Origin: Aquatica leii | Taxonomy: Eukaryota > Arthropoda > Insecta > Coleoptera > Lampyridae | Direction of reading: 5' to 3' | Assembly: GCA_035610365.1 (NCBI GenBank) | Contig: CM069435.1 | Span: 14,807,123-14,871,122, forward strand | DNA: 64,000 nucleotides | In this document: positions 19,701-30,560 of the stretch, piece after piece | Layout of the letters: every line of letters begins with the position of its first letter | How positions within the stretch are numbered: the first letter of the stretch is position 1 | The notes under the pieces: model-generated | Seen by the model: the letters and a program-made list of their open reading frames with translations, nothing else | Database searches by the model: none | Told to the model about the DNA's origin: nothing | Program-made: the position numbers and the translations under genes

Positions 19701-22700
19701 TTAAAACCCGCTTAGTTGATGAATAAGACACCAACCTGGAACCGTACCCGGCGAGATCAGACAGAAAAATTGATCGCGAACGCTCCAGTGCAAAAAAAAC
19801 ACAAAAACCAATTCCAGTTTAAGAAGAAGTCAGGGCAATCTATTCTACCTATGTGTCACGGTGCACGGGTTTTCTATGCCTGTCTTTGTCTTGTTTCCAA
19901 TCATCGCGTTCTATTATTTGTGCGGTTGGTCCACGTCCGTTCATCGCATGCTATGATACTAAGTACTGACCATCTGGTGACCAAGATAAACGTAACATAT
20001 GGGTGATGGCTGAGCAATCAACAAAACATACTAACATTAGAATGTCTTCCGGGTTTGGACCGTGTCATATTTGCAACCGAAGCTGCCAACGTTTCGCCCA
20101 CTTTCGTAAGGGGCTTCATCAGGGCGTGAGATAAATCGCAAAACTCAAACAAGCCATCGAAATCTAACTAAGAACTTCTCAAAAGTTAGGTTATCCACTT
20201 GTAAAACAAGCCATAACCTAAACTATGAAAAGGTAAGAAAGAAAACGATAACCTGAAAAAGCAAACGAAAATCTAACAAAGAACCACTACCGAGTTAGGT
20301 AATCAACTTGTGAACCAAGCCAGATTCTAAACTCCGTAGAAGTGACTTAAGAAGAAATAGTCTCCGTATTTAAAGGAAAAGGATCGTCACGGATGATTAA
20401 GCTCGACCCTGATTGGGTTACGGTTGCTAGGGGGCGTGTTTTTGATAAATGACTAATAACCGGGAACCAAAGAGGGGATAGTTCGAAACCATGATCGCGA
20501 TTGAAGTTATTGGGGTGTTTGATGATTTCTATGCTTTAATGTCTTCCGGGTTTGGACCGTGTCATATTTGCAACCGAAGCTGCCAACGTTTCGTCCACTT
20601 TTGTAAGGGGCTTCATCAGGGCGTGAGATAAATCGCAAAACTCAAACAAGCAATCGAAATCTAACTAAGAACTTCTCAAAAGTTAGGTTATCCACTTGTA
20701 AAACAAGCCATAACCTAAACTATGAAAAGGTAAGAAAGAAAACGATAACCTGAAAAAGCAAACGAAAATCTAACAAAGAACCACTACCGAGTTAGGTAAT
20801 CAACTTGTGAACCAAGCCAGATTCTAAACTCCGTAGAAGTGACTTAAGAAGAAATAGTCTCCGTATTTAAAGGAAAAGGATCGTCACGGGTGATTAAGCT
20901 CGACCCTGATTGGGTTACGGTTGCTAGGGGGCGTGTTTTTGATAAATGACTAATAACCGGGAACCAAAGAGGGGATAGTTCGAAACCATGATCGCGATTG
21001 AAGTTATTGGGGTGTTTGATGATTTCTATGCTTCGGTTGCAAATATGACACGGTCCAAACCCGGAAGACATTCTAATGTTAGTATAGATTCCGGCCGTGG
21101 AAGCCTTTGCTATTAAATCAACAAAACAATCTGTAACAACTTCTTGTTGTATCCAATCTGCCGTTCGCCAAACTCTTAAGGACCTGTCGTCGGATTGACT
21201 CGCTAAATACTTTCCTATCGGATCCCAAGCAACGCCCTATCAAGAAAATTCCGATTTGATAAAGATTGCTTCATGCAATCAAAATTAACTATAAAGGATG
21301 CAATCAAGTATACATTGGACAAACGAACAAATCTAATAAATTCTCACAATCGTTCTTTTATCAACGCCGCAGAGGAAGACTTTTTCAACGAAACAACAGC
21401 TTGTCCCAAAAAAGTAAAATAGTGATTCGACCAAACACTCCTAGCAAAATTAAAACGAGTCGGAAGAATGCGATGGGATCAAGACGCGTCATGGTAAACA
21501 AGCAGAGAGAGATGAAAAACGCGCGACAAAACTACCAGAAAGGTAAAGAAAAAAGAATAAGCGGTTTTAAAACCCGCTTAGTTGATGAATAAGACACCAA
21601 CCTGGAACCGTACCCGGCGAGACCAAGCAGAAAAATTGATCGCGAACGCTCCAGTGCAAAAAAACACAAAAATCAATTCCAGTTCAAGAAGAAGTCAGGG
21701 CAACCTATTCTACCTATGTGTCACGGTGCATGGCTTTTCTATGCCCGACAAAATCTTTGTCTTGTTTCCAACCATCGCGTTCTATTATTTGTGCGGTTGG
21801 TCCACCTCCGTTCATCACGTGCGCTGATACTAAGTACTGACCATCTGGTGACCAAGATAAACGTAACACATGAGTGGTGGCTGAGGAATCAACAAAACAA
21901 TCTGTAACAACTTCTTGTTGTGTCCAATCTGCCGTTCGCCAAACTCTTAAGGACCTGTCGTCTGATTGACTCGCTAAATACTTTCCTATCGGATTCCAAG
22001 CAACGCCCTATCAAGAAAATTCCGATTTGATAAAGATTGCTTCATGCAATCAAAATTAACTATAAAGGATGCAATCAAGTATACATTGGACAAACGAACA
22101 AATCTAATAAATTCTCACAATCGTTCTTTTATCAACGGCGTAGAGGAAGACTTTTTCAACGAAACAACAGCTTGAAAAAAAAAGTAAAATAGCGATTCGA
22201 CCAAAAACTCCTAGCAAAATTAAAAGGAGTCGGAAGAATGCGATAAGATCACGACGCGTCATGACAAACAAGCAGAGAGAGACGAAAAACCCACGACAAA
22301 ACTACTAGAAACGTAAGGAAAAAAGAATAAGCGGTTTTAAAACCCGCTCAGTTCATGAATAAGAGACAAATCTGGAACTGTACCCGGCGAGATCAGGCAG
22401 AAAAATTGATCGCGAACGCTCCAGTGCAAAAAGAACACAAAAATCCCAGTACAAGAAGAAGTCAGGGCAACCCATTCTACCTATGTTACGGTGCAACAGA
22501 TTTATCTTTGGCCCGCTGTACGGAATCGAAGAATTGGTTATTCAAACGTCAACAAAGCGAACACCCATCCCATCAATGGCAGCAACCCAGTCTCGACGAA
22601 ACCGGAAACAATACTGTTAAAACAGCCAAATGCAGATGATGTAATCAAAATCAACTGTAAAGGCTGCAATCAAATATCGATTGGACAAAAAATCTAATAA

Positions 22701-23586
22701 ATTCTAACAATCGTACTTCCATCAGCGCCATAGCAAGACTTTTTAACAAAACAACAGATTGTTAAATTAGCAATTGAATCAAACACACCTAGAAAAACCA
22801 AAGAAGTCAGAAGAATACGATGGGATCATCGCAAATAAACAATTGATGGTGCTCTCACACTGACATGTTAGAAAAGCTTGATTATAAGGAAAAGTTTATG
22901 AACAATCTACCAACGGCTAATATGGATTCACAGTTTAGATTCTTACCTTAACTAAGCCAGTGTGACTCTTAAGTACAGCTACTTTCTCGGGAAGTTTTTG
23001 AACGTTCCAAATAATTACAGTATTATCGACACTACCTGAGGCAAGCCATCCATCATGCGGTGCCCAAGCTAAATCCAAAACATCACCACTATGCGAATTT
23101 AACGTCGTTACACACTTCCAACTTTCGACATTCATTTTTCCTCCACCACCAAACACAGAGGAACTACCTTCACCCGTTAGCTTCCAAATCATGACTAATT
23201 TATCATCACCACCTGATGCCAAGAGATGACCCTCACAACTCCATCGAACCACGTTTACACAACCTTAAAAATGACGTTTTCTCACAAAAGAAAAAATAAT
23301 TAAATTTTCAATACTTAAGTGATTGTCCATTTGACAAAGCATCTTCGGTACTTTCGGATTCAGCTCATCTATTTCAGATAATACCGGAGCCAAGTTCCAT
23401 ATCACGACCCTGCCTCCTTGGCCACCCTGTCCACCAGTAACAAACCTATCACCTTTCGGATGAATATCCACAGAAAATATTGGCTTATTATCTAAAAAAA
23501 ATTAATATAACGCCATTTGAAGGTTAGACTTTATTTTGTTAATAAACACCTTCGTGAGTGACCCACGTAGGCTTTAACAATCTCAT
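16781..23586 (-). CDS. HIRA: HIRA histone chaperone, complete, 14 coding exons
   Basis: WD-repeat scaffold of the HIR complex, which deposits H3.3-H4 independently of replication, in the nucleus. Coding exons (minus): 23586-23550, 23491-23315, 23263-22947, 19370-19083, 19032-18751, 18705-18380, 18353-18213, 18162-17973, 17926-17827, 17778-17515, 17469-17373, 17323-17076, 17025-16934, 16885-16781. They sum to 2664 nt, 887 codons plus stop, all in phase. Residues 1 to about 370 form the seven-bladed propeller (D-I-H-P-K-G-D, G-G-D-D-K-L, L-S-W-S-P-D-G). The B domain that binds ASF1 is G-K-R-R-I-T-P at 451-457. The Hira C-terminal domain ends in L-P-W-Q-R-L-Y. It is shorter than the about 1017-residue human protein, mostly in the middle linker. 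Intron 3 (22946-19371) is enlarged by exon duplication and transposon insertion. Divergently arranged with POP1. Confidence 0.97.
19395..19480 (+). pseudogene. Penelope-like GIY-YIG endonuclease fragment (also at 21262-21346, 22048-22130, 22632-22690)
   Basis: Each tandem unit carries a short plus-strand stretch reading I-K-I-N-C-K-x-C-N-Q-V-Y-I-x-Q-T, resembling the start of the GIY-YIG domain of Penelope-like elements (…C-x-x-C-x-x-V-Y-I-G-Q-T). The best versions ([10 protein letters not shown]) are in units B and C. A fourth, more diverged copy sits upstream at 22632-22690. Only 20-30 residues remain recognisable. Confidence 0.5.
20028..21115 (-). mobile_element. Penelope/retrozyme-like insertion of two tandem ~498 bp units plus an inverted end
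   Basis: Inserted into the unit-B copy of HIRA exon 4 and flanked by a perfect 12-bp duplication AATCAACAAAAC (20016-20027 and 21116-21127). Inside, a roughly 498-bp unit is repeated head-to-tail (20038-20535, 20536-21030). The right end (about 21031-21115) is an inverted copy of the left terminal 50 bp, extended by GATTCCGGCCGTGGAAGCC. The same sequence family forms the palindrome at 47745-47989. The minus-strand reading carries a hammerhead-like core in each unit. Long variable duplications and direct or inverted terminal units are known for Penelope-like elements; tandem ribozyme units are known for retrozymes. No protein is encoded. Confidence 0.72.
20091..20122 (-). ncRNA. hammerhead-ribozyme-like core (second copy at 20588-20619)
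   Basis: On the minus strand: CTGATGA, then a hairpin with GCCC/GGGC stem, then GAAAC, the order of the conserved hammerhead core with helix II. Directly downstream is a hairpin GCAGC-TTCG-GTTGC. I could not identify a convincing helix I partner or cleavage site, so activity is not supported, only motif resemblance. Copy two has a weakened stem. Confidence 0.4.
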
Positions 23587-24239
23587 TTTGTCAAAGTTCT
23601 TTCCAAATCACCACTATGCGTTTATTTCGATATATTTACATACATTATTTACAACTATTTCTTTAAATAAACAAACTTAAAGACTTAAACCGCCGCTTGT
23701 ACATTTTATACGCAAACTTTTGCGCCTGCGTTAAAATTTCAAAAAAAATTCATTAAAAGCGTTATTTTAATTTGTTAGGGCTGCATTTTCTGCATTACAA
23801 AATAATTTAAAAAACACACTGTATTCATGTGTTAAAAATATGCCTAAAAGGCCTTAATTTTTGTATATTAATAAGAACACTTGTTTACATTCAACCAATC
23901 AGGTCGTTCCAATTTTTCAATACTTAAACTTATATACAGTGCGATGCATAAATAATTAAGAATGTTTTTGTCACAAGCAAGATAAAATTAGCGTTTTTTG
24001 TGGTTTTGTATTAATTATTCTAGATCAAGTCATCACTTTTAGTTAAAATTTAAAAAACGTTACTAAATTACGATGCAACAAACAAAAAGAAGTAGCAAAT
24101 TTACAGTCTACACCTTACTTCATGTCGGATAGTCTGATGCTAAGATTCCACGTTTGTTTTATTAGGTTATGTTTTCAAATTATTTGAACGACCTTTGATA
24201 ATTTTCAGATTTGTCTTTAGTTCTAACAGTGAAAAAAGT
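23587..24239. promoter_or_regulatory. HIRA-POP1 head-to-head intergenic region
   Basis: 653 bp between the HIRA start codon (23586, minus) and the POP1 start codon (24240, plus). Any promoter here must serve both genes unless 5' UTR introns displace the start sites. AT-rich; no TATA box placed convincingly. A pyrimidine-rich TTTTCAG at 24202-24208 could be a 5' UTR acceptor for POP1. Confidence 0.5.
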
Positions 24240-26847
24240 ATGGACGAAGATAAGCAATACGACTACGCTTTAGGGGGCAACCAAAAATTACCCCCTCGTG
24301 TAAAAGTATTAGAATTTGCGGCTGATAGAATTAACGAAATGAAAGCCATGGAAGAGGCTCTAAAAACAACAACCGCTAGTAAATTAGTTTTTCAACAATT
24401 ACCAAAGCACATGAGACGCCGCGTAATGGCACACAACTCCAAACGATTACCGAGACGACTACGACAAATCCATTTGAGTCAATTCAAAAAATCGGGCATG
24501 CCCTTAAAACAAAAAAGACCTTCTCGTAAACACAGACGACGACCCAGAAATCTTTTAAGCGATTACGCTAACAGGCAAAGGAGAATTAAATGGTTGGAGA
24601 CTCATATATGGCATGCGAAACGTTTCCACATGATCGAAAAGTGGGGTTTTAGAATTGCGAATAAACCGTGTGATAAAGCATTTCGTGCTTGTTATAGAGC
24701 CACTGCAAAACATTGTTTAATACAAGATGTTTCGTATGTAAGATGCATCCAGTTACGAGGAAATCAGGACGTTTTGGTTAACACTATGAAAAGTATCTGT
24801 ATTTCGAATAGTTTAAGTGTGGGTGCTAAAATATATTTAACGGGTAATAGAGAGGGTACTAATGTTATGTTAGGTGAAAAAAAACCTTTGGGCACTTTTA
24901 CTTTTCATTGGCAACCTGCCAGTGACAAAAATCGTGTTTTATGGATATGGGTACATGCTGCTTATTACGCAGCTATCCTAAATGTACTTAAAGATTCTTT
25001 TGGTTTAAAATTGCGTATAGGACAAGATCATGTTTTTATTAATGAAAATACACAAGTAGAGTTGACTGAGTTAAAAGATAGTTTAAATAGATTTAAGTTA
25101 ACAGGACCACTGTCATCAGCAGTGTTGTATAACGCATGCAAAATAGTAAACAAACCAAATTCTCAATGGTTTGCAGAATATATTGAAAATCTGGATCATT
25201 TATCGCGAATTTCCGAGCAGCATAGTTATTGGAACGACATCCAAAATTCCATGTCTGTTCACGAGCTTATGCCAAATCACATTCTCTGTTTAATAGTCAA
25301 CGATCCTAGGTATAATTTACCTAGGAAAAAAACTAAAGCACTGCCACATTTGGATTTACCAAAAAAATGTATTGATCCACCATCAAATTTAGGATTTGGT
25401 GCTATTTGGGAAGAAGACGTTCGCATATATGTAAAAAAAAATAAAATTTCGAACGCTAAGTTGAACGAATTACGGTCAGAGTTGTTAGTGGGTGGGACAA
25501 GTATGGGAGAAGGAGAAGCAGTTCCAATTATGCTAATTCAGAATCCTGGTAGTAGGAACCAAAATTTGGGTAAGTTCTTTGCAACGCAATCACGTAATGG
25601 ATTGTTTTGTGGTTTCATTATGTGTATCTGATACCCGTTAATCATGACGGCGGTTTTGAATTATTTTCTCATTGGTTGATGCTTGGTACCCTCCATCTAA
25701 GGCACGCCCTTTTGTGCAAGTACTTCAATCAAAATCGCGTTTAGCCAAACACGACTACTGTGGAATTTATTTAAATTTAATAAACAAGAGTTTTTTTGAT
25801 TAGGTTACTCGAGCGGTTGGGATTTGATAGTACCATCAGGTTGGGGCAACGCGTTTTGGCAAACGTTAATAATGTGGGGTGCAAGGGCTGGAGGACTGCG
25901 CGAATTTACCAGCATCTTATTCGAGAACGGACAGCTACCTTTTTTAACACCTGATACACCCGCCGGACATGCCGAAGAAAAGGTTATCGACGAAACGTAT
26001 AAACAACGTTATTTTTCATTACCACCAAATAAAAGACCCAATTATAATAAACTGGGCGTTGTCGAACCATTCACTTTTAACTGGTTAAATGTAATTAACG
26101 AATGGAAGCTTGATGGAGAACTACTTACGGATCAATTTTCGGTTTTACGCGATAAAAATCTATTAAAACAAATGCAGGTATTGGTTTTTTCAACTTCAGG
26201 TTTACGTTGCTGTATTTTTTTGTAGGTTTTATTACGAACGAAGACGAATCGTTTAGGATTAAGTATAGATAAATTTGACGATAATTTGTTAGTGCCTGTA
26301 CATTTACGTTTACACAAACAAGGCACGGTGAAACAATTTGCTCGTATTTGTCTACCAGAACCTAAAGATTTAAGTAATTCTAGTGGTGTATTCGAACCTA
26401 AACGGGCAGATCTAAATCAGAACGCGAGGAAAGAAAAACGTGATTTGCACAAGAAGCTTTTAAAGAAATTGCGACACGAAAGGACGAAAGCGAGAAAACA
26501 AGGACGGGTATGATAATTAAAGGCGTTGCAGCTAGGGAGTCAAATCTTTGTTGTAGAAGCTAAGTCAGATGCAAACGGAAGAATTGAGCGAATTCGCTAA
26601 AGAAATGAGAAAACTTTGGTTACCAGATCTTGGCAATGCACAGTTGCGAACTTCTTGTGCCAGGCTAGTTATGGGCTACGTTGTTTATGGCGATTTTAGT
26701 TTTACTCAAAGTTGCTCTTGTGGGGTCGGTTATATAAGTATAGGTGCATTTAAAGTGTTGTTACAACAAAAAGTTAAAAACAAAGTTCTAGTTCGAAATG
26801 TTTCTTGTAGAAAATATCGAATAGCTAATGTAGACATTGTTATTTAA
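24240..26847 (+). CDS. POP1: POP1, protein subunit of RNase P and RNase MRP, complete, 4 exons
   Basis: Largest protein subunit of nuclear RNase P and MRP, needed for tRNA 5' maturation and pre-rRNA processing. Exons 24240-25569, 25804-26177, 26226-26507 and 26557-26847 join in phase to 2277 nt, 758 residues. The start at 24240 is preferred over the Met at 24195 because the latter lies in a TTTTCAG intron-like stretch and POP1 proteins begin shortly before the conserved block. Recognisable: L-P-K-H-M-R-R-R-x-M-x-H-N-x-K-R-L-P-R-R (about 54), W-L-E-T-H-I-W-H-A-K-R-F-H-M (about 118), the POPLD domain with P-S-G-W-G-N-A-F-W in exon 2, K-R-P-N-Y-x-K-L-G, a Lys/Arg-rich segment in exon 3 and the C-terminal G-D-F-S block. 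Shorter than the human protein (about 1024), mainly lacking variable linkers. Confidence 0.97.
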
Positions 26848-26897
26848 GTTTGTGAAATAATTTATTTTCGAACATTGTAACTCTCGGTTAACGTTAA

Positions 26898-26903
26898 AAT
26901 AAA
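26898..26903 (+). terminator. poly(A) signal of POP1
   Basis: AATAAA 51 bases after the POP1 stop codon. Confidence 0.6.
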
Positions 26904-26989
26904 GCAAAAATCACAATGCTTTACGCTTCTAAAAAAAGGTGGCTAAGTCGTCCCTATACGGATATAAAAAGTAAATAAGTCGTGAGTAG

Positions 26990-27240
26990 GACGTCAAGTA
27001 GACGTAAACTAAATGTAAACTGGACATACGATAGACGTAAATTAAACGTAAACTGGACTTGAGATGAACGTATGTTATACGTAAACTAAACGTAAATTAA
27101 ATTGATGGATTTTCTTAAAGTTGATTTAGTATGGACATGGAGTTTTAATTCGGACTTCATTTAGACGTAAATTATACTTGATTTAGAATTAATTTAGAGT
27201 AAAATTAGACATAAAATGGAATCTTAATAGAATTTGGTCT
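26990..27240. repeat. imperfect GACGTAAACT-type short repeats
   Basis: Many variants of GACGTAAACT / AACGTAAACT / TGGACxTxxGAT follow one another at irregular 10-20 bp spacing. Looks like a decayed minisatellite or the inner part of a non-autonomous element. No coding content. Confidence 0.55.
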
Positions 27241-27930
27241 TAAAACTAAACACAGTAACACCTCAATTAACAAACGCTTTTCTTTTAACAGTCAATTTTT
27301 AATTCCTTAAACTTGCTACATACTAAACTATATAGCAAACAACAAACCCTCTATAGAACGATCGCGGAGACTCAAATTTACACATTTCATATTGCTTCGA
27401 GCTTTACCTTTTCATAACTGAACATTAAAATGTTATGTTATCATTAAGGAAATGTGGTTTTGAACGTTTCAGATGAATAGAAATACTTGTTTATAATTTT
27501 AATAGTTACAGGTTGTTACGTGTCATTACCTATTAATTTTTCAAAAGGTAATAGTTATTAAATTTTACTGTCACTGTTATGCGGACCCCACTAGATAATT
27601 CAGATTACTTGATACTCGCGGGAGGAAATTGCGGCGGTGGTCGCTCTCTTGTTCATTTTTCTTGTCTGTTAGTCGCTGTGAGTGGGTCAGTTTTGATAAG
27701 AAGCTTGTCGGCTTAATTGTAAGTAGTTGTTTCACTGAAAGATTGTTTTTGTATACTGGTGGAATTAAGGCGATTCTTGATTTAGTTAGCGGTAACAGGT
27801 TAAAAGTGAGTCAGGTAGAGTCGAGGTAACCCTATTGTTACGTTCTGTTTACAAAAAGTGTGAGAGTTAAAGAAAATGAAGGGAACTCCTGGGAGCAATA
27901 AAAAAACGTTCCGGATATAAATAGGAGAGA
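27241..27930. other. intergenic/repeat DNA before decayed gypsy copy
   Basis: Holds GCGGACCCCACT at 27582-27593, which reappears in reverse complement near 61064-61075, and GCAATAAAAAAACGTTCCGGATATAAATAG-like sequence near 27895-27925, which recurs near 30573-30597 and may mark the ends of the decayed gypsy element. No gene. Confidence 0.45.
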
Positions 27931-27935
27931 AATTG

Positions 27936-30560
27936 ATGGAAACTTTCATGATTTTGAAAGAAAAATTATTAGAAAATTCCATAAGGTTAGAGGAAGAAAC
28001 AAGAAAGATAGAGGAAAAATGTAAACTAATGGAAGAAAGACTACAAGTCGAAAGACGTGACTCCAAGAACAATGGTAATATCCGAAAATGAAAGCGAAGT
28101 AACATCAAGAATACGTATCGCACGACGTTCGATGGAAAAATACCGTTGTTGACGTACTACAAACAATTTGAAGCTGCTGCAATGGCCAATAGATGGAACG
28201 ACCAAGAGAAAGCCACTTCGTTGATTGAGGAGAAACCAAAAACATCTTGCAGACTATCTTTGATTGCCAATGGAATGGATTCTCAGCTGCTGACTTCACT
28301 TCTGGAGATGCGATATATGCGGACGCCCATCTTGAACATATGTACCACGCACAGGTAAAGAATCGTTGTCAAAAGTCGACAGAAAGTCTTCAAGAGTTTG
28401 AAGTGGATATTGCGCGTTTAGTGAGACTAGCTTACCCTTGATGGTTTAAGAGACAGCGTTACACAACAAACGCTGCGACTAGCTCGACCTAAGACGCTCT
28501 AAGGCGTCTCATCGAGGTAGTAATCGTGTTCGTAATATAGTAGAAGATCAAGAAGAAAGGCAGGAAAGCATTGAGGAGTTATTTTGATGACTATTACATG
28601 ATCAAACAAGTCGTGTACGTCGAGGCTCTAGATGTTGGAACTGCAGTGAACTGGGCCACATTCGGCGCCACTGTCGCAAACCTAGTGTACAAGTGGTTGT
28701 CCGAAAGGGGCAAAAATCGAGCTCCCACAACCATGCCCCGGAGATCACCATTCACGCTACATCGCCAACTAACTCCCTGAACAGCATCTGTGTTGATGGC
28801 ACCATCAATGGTTGACTCAGGAGCGACGAGAACAATAGTGCGCCCAGATGTAGTTCGAGAATATGGAATCACGCAACTGGCAAAACAGTCCTGATTCATG
28901 GAGAAATGATGGTCACTATTTGTATTGGAAATAAATCAATTGACCATCGGATACTGGCAGCTGACATAACTGAAGAAATGATCTTCGGAATAGACCTGAT
29001 AAGGCAATGTGAATTCCATTCAGACATGGTAAATTATGTCTTCAGACTAGAGAACGAAGACATTTGTTTGCCTTTGTCCAAAGATGAAAAGGTCAGTAAA
29101 AGATGTAGTTTTATCTGGACGAATTGAGAGCCTTGTGACAGGACGTCTGAATAAAGATCTCCGGGAAGGTTTCATTCGTAACATCGAACCAACCAAAAAT
29201 GAAATATTTGCCGAAGGACTACTAGTTAGTAAAGGTCAAAAACGTAATACTAGTTAGCATCATGAATCGTTCAAACCGGATAACTTTGAGGAAGAATACT
29301 GTGAAAGGATAATCTACGTCAGTACGATGTGTTTGCAATGGATGATAGCTCTAAAGGAAGAACGGACTTCATAAAACACAAAAGCAATACTGGCGATGCT
29401 CAACCAATTCGACAACATCCGAGGGGGTTTCCCTTGGCTAAGCAAGAAGAAGCCCAGAAGATAATCGCCGAAATGGAAACTCGGGCTGTGATCGAACCAT
29501 CTAACAGTTCGTTGGTATCTCCAGTGGCTACTGGCAAGTGGACTTAGAACCAAAGCACCGCGAGAAAACTGCGTTTATGATTGTAACCGGCTTATGGTGA
29601 TTTACGGTTATGCCCTTTGGATTGTGCAACGCTCTTATGACTTTCGAGCGTTAGATGGAGACGATCTTGCCAAGACTGTTTTGGAAGACGTGTGGTGTAT
29701 TTGGAGGATGTTCTTGTGGTTGGAAAATTGTTCTAAAAGCAGTTGAAAAATTTGAAGTGTTTCAACGATTGCTGAGTGCAAACCTGAAGTTGAGTTCAAA
29801 GAAGTACCATATTTTCAGAAAAGAAGTGAAGTATGTAGGTGTATCTAGGACGAGAGTGATGGTCGACCCTGATAAAATTAAGGCAGTTTAAGATTGTCTA
29901 ATACCAAGGAATAAAGACGAGTTTTGCAGTTTTCTCAGATTGTGCACGTATTATCGCAGATTTGTGCTGGTATTTGCCAACATTGCAAGACCGCCGACAA
30001 AACTTACCTAAGAAGAACGCAATTAAAACGACTACTGTAATAAAACTTTTCAAAAGTGGAAGTATTGCAGCATTTGCATGACGTAACTTCTGGAGGACAT
30101 TTCGGTGAACGCTTGAAAAGGTTAGAGAAAGGTTTTATTGGGTAAACTGCTAAGAAGATGTGGGTGCAAATGTAGTTTATGCGCGTCTGAACATCGTATG
30201 CCCATTCCCATAAACGAAACAGGGCAACAAGTATATTATGGTGGCCATGGTTTATTTCACTAAATGGACGGAAGCATACGCGATACCGAATCAGAAAGCC
30301 ACTACTGTTACGGATGTGTTGGTGAAAGAGCTTTTCTGCCGCTTTGGGATCCTCTGTTGAAGCTTCATTAATATCAAGGGTTTAACTTCGAGTCTGCCTT
30401 GTTCCAAAACGTCTGTCGAATGCTGGGAATCAATAAGACCAGGACTACACCTCTTCATTCTGAATTAGATGGCATAGTGAAACGAAGGAATAGAACGATG
30501 GAGAAATATCTCGCCAAAGTGGTTTCCGAACATCAACGAGACTGGGACGAATATTTACAT
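27936..30560 (+). pseudogene. decayed Ty3/gypsy gag-pol, relative of the macrodomain family
   Basis: Pieces in order on the plus strand: gag coiled coil (27936-28090), gag core with T-Y-Y-K-Q-F-E-A-A (28140-28440), an intact CCHC zinc knuckle C-W-N-C-S-E-L-G-H-I-R-R-H-C (about 28626-28667), a protease D-S-G-A (about 28815), post-protease G-R-L-N-K-D-L-R-E-G (about 29140), RT pieces including M-P-F-G-L-C-N-A (about 29610), RT/RNase H linker, integrase zinc domain (about 30060-30180) and core with R-R-N-R-T-M-E-K (about 30490). Every module is broken by shifts or stops. Homology stops within integrase near 30560, so it is not known whether it had a macrodomain. Confidence 0.85.

Larger units (their letters stand above)
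19096..22495. repeat. three tandem 0.76-0.78 kb units carrying HIRA exon 4 copies
   Basis: Unit A (about 19096-19868) contains functional exon 4 plus intron sequence. Unit B (about 19870-21729) is the same unit split by a 1.1 kb insertion at 20028-21115. Unit C is about 21730-22495. Units B and C carry the exon up to codons G-H-R-K-A, where the duplication breakpoint replaces the last exon codons and the GTACC splice donor with unrelated sequence leading to an in-frame stop. They still have the acceptor (TTGATAG before GGCGTT). They are best read as pseudo-exons. Each unit ends in the same roughly 108-codon chance ORF. Confidence 0.88.

Noticed and set aside
19400-19726. 108-codon ORF repeated in the HIRA intron units (also 21266-21592)
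   Set aside because: Repeated because the DNA is tandemly duplicated; lysine/arginine-rich, no conserved domain beyond the short GIY-YIG-like start, and degraded in the third unit.
20028-21115. Claim that the insertion encodes an active hammerhead ribozyme
   Set aside because: Core motifs are present but no helix I partner or plausible cleavage site could be drawn; kept only as a motif-level observation.
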